Of a stretch of DNA of 64,000 bases, positions 59,013 to 64,000 are shown piece after piece. The DNA lies in NCBI GenBank assembly GCA_037043015.1, contig CM073328.1, forward strand, positions 5,815,409-5,879,408, written 5' to 3'. This stretch comes from Bryum argenteum (Eukaryota; Streptophyta; Bryopsida; Bryales; Bryaceae). The notes beneath the pieces were generated by a model that was given only the letters and a program-made list of their open reading frames with translations, was not told the DNA's origin and did not search any database. Both the position numbers and the translations under genes were made by a program. Position 1 is the stretch's first letter; every line of letters begins with the position of its first letter.

Positions 59013-60319
59013 GATGAAACCTGGGACGTAGAGGACTTTGAATTGGAATATACATTTTTTCGAATTGGAAAATACAAGACTTCTCAGAAAATATATTATA
59101 AGACTCATTGCAAGTTGACACACAATAATCATAAATATGATTCGCATTCAAAACTTGATCGAGTCTTTTCAGCAAAGACATGTTATGTCGGAAATTAGGT
59201 CTTCGCATGAAAAATTGGAGTTCAAAATCTAAATAGTCATGTACCTGCCTCAAATCTCTTTCCTTTTGTATACAAGCATTTACATGTCTTTCAAGTTTAG
59301 CACAGTAATCTATAAGTCCGTTTGACTATGTACCTAAAGACATTGGCTTCTATCTAACATCTAGCATTAGGAAAATCAAGACATTGTAAACCGAGTCCTC
59401 TAGGCATCTCTTTCCAAACATCAAGGTGTGGCGATTTCCTCTCCGGACGCTGTAGCCGTATCTCCCTGGGTGAAGGTGCCTTCTGCATTGCTCTAGGGTC
59501 CCTGATTAGAAATTTCAAATGACAAGTTGCAATTCCCTCCACATCAGGTTCTCAAATCTGATGAAACAGAAAGTAACGAATCATACGTGCTCCTAGTCCG
59601 ACAAGTACGGTGTTTGGAGTACCAGGGCCGCTTCCATATCCTTTCTTCAAGAAACCTACAATGAAGGTGTAATAACTGGACTTAATTTTCCAAGAGCATA
59701 CATAACTTTGAGTTTGCAATGCAATTTATATCACCCTGCACGGAGATTCGCATCTAATTCGGCTCCGTCACACGGTTTTCCAATACAGCTAATGCCATAC
59801 TCACATCTGTCTGTATTACACAATTCATACACATAATTATCATAATGGACTTGCAGCTCGTTTCATGTTTGGTTTAGGGTTAATTTCTAAAGCATCTCAG
59901 TGGTGAGAGTAAAAGTGAAAGATATGGGAGGACACCTTGCGGGCACTGAGACTTCTCAAAGATGGGGCTGATGAGGCTCCTTGGCTTAGGATTCAGGTCC
60001 CAACAAATGTCGAATTCAGGGACATGGTGCGCTAGGAAGTCCTTGTACTACCAATTGACATCCCAGTCATCCTCTGCGCCCTCTATGACGTCCTTGGAGA
60101 TTGCAGGGTATGAAGCAGAACATCTGCAGAAATCGAAAAAGGAAATAACTGCGCCTTAATTACATATAGCATCACGGTGCAATCAGTGCTATGTAATCTA
60201 AAAACATGGAGCCTAAACTGAAAACTTTGTACCACTTACAATGGGGGATCCTTAGATATTTTCCATCAACATTGTCATACAAAATTCGTAAACATGTAAT
60301 TTACCAACTCAATACCCAA
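59013..60319. other. Downstream of the CACTA transposase gene, nothing recognised
   Basis: Short open frames on both strands, none with a motif I can name. It may be the 3' part of the CACTA element, but I see no CACTA-type terminus, so the element's end is not placed. Confidence 0.4.
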
Positions 60320-63300
60320 TCATGCCACTGCTGTCGGGTGAGAGACGTCCATGTCTTCATCAAAGTCAACGCTATCGTCATCCAAACCTTCCACATAATC
60401 AGTGTCATCGTAAAGGGTGTCATCGTCTTCGCATTCTTCTGCTGCCATAACTTGCTCCACCTCTGTCCTCGACACAGGTTCAACATGTGCACCGCGGTAT
60501 ATGTTGTGTCTTACTTCAGGGCCAGTCATTCTCGTAGCATCCATCCACTCGCCATTGCGCTCAGTGTTGCCCCTCAAGCTCTGAAGTCACCCGTCGTGAC
60601 CGTGGTTCTTTTTGTCGCACCACCTTCCAGTCGGGGTCGTGGACATCTCTCACAAAGTAAACCTGCACATTGATAAATGTTTGTCAATTATTGGATAGAG
60701 TATGCTTAAGAATGTAAAAAAACGCACGTTTATAAATATTTTTCTGAAAAGAAGTTGGATTTTACCTGTTGAATGTGGCTTGGAAGTACATACGGCTCAA
60801 TGTCAGGATTCTGTCGAGCGGCGTACTTCAGTGACCAAAATCCGTGCTCATCCCTCCGCATGGTTGGAGCACCCTCCTGGTTCGGTTTCACCCATGAGCA
60901 CTTAAGCGCCGTGTACTGGTGCACTCCGTAGTCCACTTGCACAATGTCTCGGATAATACCAACGTAATTTAAAGATGCCTCTACAGGGTGCCGATCTGCT
61001 CTTGAGGATCGGCAGACCTGAGTAATAATCGCCGCCACTCCAGAGTTGAATGACACATGAGATCTTCCCTGCTCGTCGTCAGTTCTTAGGTGGTACCCAT
61101 ATGCCTACATAGAATTAAAGTGCTTCACTGTGGGTGTAGGCAACCTGCACATGGTTTGCAGGGAAAGGTCTGGATTAAGTCTTTCTTGTTCCATTGATGT
61201 AACACGGTTTTGCAGCCAAATGCTAAACAAAGAGAAACGACTTCCCCTTCTTGCTTCATGTGCGCTCTTTGCTTGAATGTACTCACTACACGACCACGAT
61301 GTCATACCCCTTGTTAGTAGTGTCTGGAGAAATAACAACCGCGTTTCAGAGACCAGTGCAATACATGTACAGGAGTTAGACTACAATGAAAGGATCCGTC
61401 ATGTCACAGGCATGGTACGTATGATAATTGGATACCATGAACTTGATAGATGCTACATCCAGGCCTATGCAATCGTGTTATAAGCTTCAATTTCAACTTT
61501 GGTTCTACAAGCACTTACTCGTAGAATGGTGCTGTTATTATGTTGTGTCTAATGATGAACTCGTGTAGCTGAAGCAGCTCATCATGGTCCCACTCCCTCT
61601 GTCTTGGCTTTCCTTCCAGAACCTCTGCACAGTCCTTCTCGTCCTCCTCCATGTCCCAGATAACACGGGCACAACCTGGATAAAGACGAAAATGCTCGGC
61701 TACAAAACCAAGAGCCTCTTCGTACATGTAGCCCATTGCTATTGAACCTTCAGGCCTCGTTTTGTTCCGAATGAGGGACTTCAAATGACCGAGATATCTT
61801 TCTACACTATACATCCATCTTGCATGTACTGGGCCACACCAGTACAACTCGCGTGGAATATGCACGATTAGATGAGGCATGACGTTCCAAAACCCGGGCG
61901 GAAAGTGGAGCTCAAGTAAGGTGCGATCTACGCCACATAATTTTGAAGCTCCGGTATATCTCTCCTATCAACGACCTTCTCATGAGAATCTTTTAAAGCG
62001 GTGTCAAGTCGATAATGGCAACGCGAGGACCTTCGGAAGTGACGAACGCAACGCCACCGGGAGAACCTCCGTAGCAATACATGCCAATCGTGGCTCTTCA
62101 TGAAGCGCAACTTTTCCTTGTCCAAGTTCACGAGTTTGTTGAAATTACCGCAGTGTTAGAAGGCGTTTGGACACCCTTGATCGTCTCCAAAACTGTTTCC
62201 TCTCCTCCGGAAGTAGGACATAAGGCGCATGTGGCTTGAGGTAATTGTCACTATCTCCCGCCTAACCATGTGTATCTCCTCCATGACGCCTTGCATGACT
62301 TGTGCATCTTTTCGGACGGCGACAGTGTCAAGCTCCCCAAGGAGGAACCCCATCGTTGTGGCAGCAATGTTTTTCTCGATGTGCATCACATCGAGGGTAT
62401 GCCTGACTGGCAAATCCTGCATTATATTCCAAATAACCACATCTTCGTAAATTAGATAATGGCTGCTCAGTTTTCTACCATTGTCCGTTGTCACTAAGGT
62501 AGAGAGATTCTTCTGACAGTAGGAAATTTGCGTAAATTGCCAGGGCAGACAGTGTTACTGCTACTTGGATAATTACTCTCTACATCGCAGGCACAATCTA
62601 AAACAACAATGCGACCTGTAATCACTTCTGAGGAAGCGAACTGGACTGTCAAATCTACAAGCACTTTACGGGAGGTCCACGCCCTTACTCTGGCAGTAGC
62701 AAATTACCGAGGTTGATACAAGTTTTTTGAGTCCAAGTTTTGTGACAAATACGTTAAGGCATTACAGTTAGGTCACAAACACCAACAACTCGCACCGCAT
62801 TATATATATATCATAGACGCCGATATCGTACTGGACCTCATTCAGCGTGGCTTTGAAGTACTGTTCTAATAAGTAAAACAATGGAAAGTCACGAGTCATA
62901 AGAGAGCTTGCTTACAATGTGTGCCGGTCATCAATAAGTAGGAAGAGAACTGAAATGAGATTCAAACCTGCCAATACGGTAATCGGAACAGGGCGCTCAC
63001 TCGTTTAATTCCCGTTCTCCTGACCGGGTCGGAGTCACGTCGATTTCCACCCTCTTGTAGCCATCTCTCTCTTTCCTCCCCCCATGCTTTGACTTGAGCT
63101 CCTGTCACCGGCGGAGGAGCAGTACGGTGCTCTGTCGAACCGAACCTAATGTAGTCGTCCCGAAGATTATGCCCTTCAAATAACCATCGCCTCGCACAAT
63201 CGCACAATACATTTTTATGCAACACCTTAGAACGCCTGGAACGGAACCCTTCACCACATACTGGGCAACCCACAAACCCTTTTGTCACGCACCCTGCCAT

Positions 63301-64000
63301 CATACCGTAAGCTGGGAAATCCCCAATCGTCCAGATTAACATTGCTTTCATAACGAAGTGAGAAGACTCTTTATAACAAGTTGCGTCAATGCAATACACT
63401 CCGTAGTTCCATAAATCAAGGAGTTCGTCAATTAGCGGGTTCAGGAATTCGTCAAACTGCTCCCCTATTACTGACTTTGGACCGGGTATCAAAATTGCCA
63501 ACATGATGAAATATTTCTTTGTCGACAACCAAGGCGGAATGTTATAATTCAACAATAGGACGGGCCACATCGAGTACACATTCCGCTTGTCGCCGAAAGG
63601 ATTGATGCCATCAGCAACTAGGGCCATCCTCACATTACGGTCCTCGTAACCAAATTCATGTCTAAAGCGGGCGTTAATAAATTCCCATTGCTTCGACTGG
63701 GACACATGCTTCATCAAGTGACCGTCGAAGTGTTGAGCAGCCCACCATGTCATGGCTGATGCCTGTTCGACGCTGCGGAACATTCTCTTCAAACGCGGGG
63801 TAATTGGAAAGTACCTTGCTACTTTCTGCGGGACCTCAGATCGTCCTGCACGTTTTCTCCTCTGCGCCCTGCACTTTGGACATATGCGTGCATCCTTTAG
63901 ATCCCCTCTAAAGAGTACGCAGTTGTTTGGGCAAACGTCTACGCTCTTGTAAGAGTGTCCCAGTCGCTTCAGGTATTGGGAGGCATCGTGGTACGAGCGA
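60320..64000 (-). pseudogene. CACTA (En/Spm) Tnp2 transposase, decayed, 5' end off window
   Basis: Reading the minus strand from 64000, the frame is open to 62968. It gives the Tnp2 zinc motif region YKSVDVCPNNCVLFRGDLKD...CPKC and VADGINPFGDKRNVYSMWPV, diagnostic of Transposase_21. A phase-0 intron joins 62968 to 62416 (DLPVRHTLDVMHIEKN). A frameshift near 62155 precedes FNKLVNLDKEKLRFMKSHDW, and further shifts occur near 62090 and 61990. A DUF4218 segment follows (61935-61515; GPVHARWMYSVERYLGHLKS), then a DUF4216 segment (61106-60766; LNYVGIIRDIVQVDYG), then the acidic C-terminal tail to about 60320. The family role is cut-and-paste transposition of CACTA elements. At least three frame disruptions make this copy inactive unless splicing hides them. 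Confidence 0.88.

Noticed and set aside
60206..60673. 155-codon plus-strand frame
   Set aside because: It is antisense to the acidic C-terminal part of the CACTA transposase and has no motif of its own.

Overview
This is nuclear DNA from a land plant, most likely a flowering plant; I cannot name the species. The evidence is intron-rich genes with GT-AG junctions, plant gene families (SPX protein, GH36 raffinose/seed-imbibition family), plant transposons (Stowaway, Tourist, MULE-like, CACTA) and AT-rich intergenic DNA. There are no prokaryotic operons, CRISPR arrays or rRNA genes.

Layout. 1-416: last two exons of an FCF2-type rRNA-processing gene. 4393-5869 (minus): complete three-exon SPX gene, 370 residues, with two adjacent PHR1-type P1BS motifs upstream. 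7.5-16.4 kb: intergenic DNA filled with miniature inverted-repeat elements (MITEs). 16407-22483 (minus): complete 12-exon GH36 galactosyltransferase or alkaline alpha-galactosidase gene, 748 residues, with MITEs and a 20-bp tandem repeat in its introns.

From about 22.97 to 53.66 kb lies a near-tandem triplication of a roughly 9.4-kb unit. Each unit carries a RING-CH gene. Copy A (28211-29817) is intact at 349 codons. Copy B (37179-38772) has a 5-nt net deletion that leaves a 156-codon protein with a whole RING-CH domain. Copy C lacks exon 1 and is broken several times. The copies act as filled and empty sites for one another, which fixes the ends and target duplications of several MITE families. 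In copy C, two MITEs in opposite orientation bracket an inverted 0.87-kb segment, and one of them is split by a 5.7-kb transposon. That transposon holds a frameshifted transposase-like gene facing an intact 381-codon gene of unknown function.

53.7-64.0 kb: a 1,058-bp MULE-like element with long terminal inverted repeats, two large TTAA-flanked elements, and a decayed CACTA (Tnp2) transposase gene on the minus strand that runs off the window end.

The host genes (FCF2, SPX, GH36, RING-CH) look functionally unrelated. The main story is genome structure: local duplication followed by repeated MITE insertion, one apparent inversion and gene decay.
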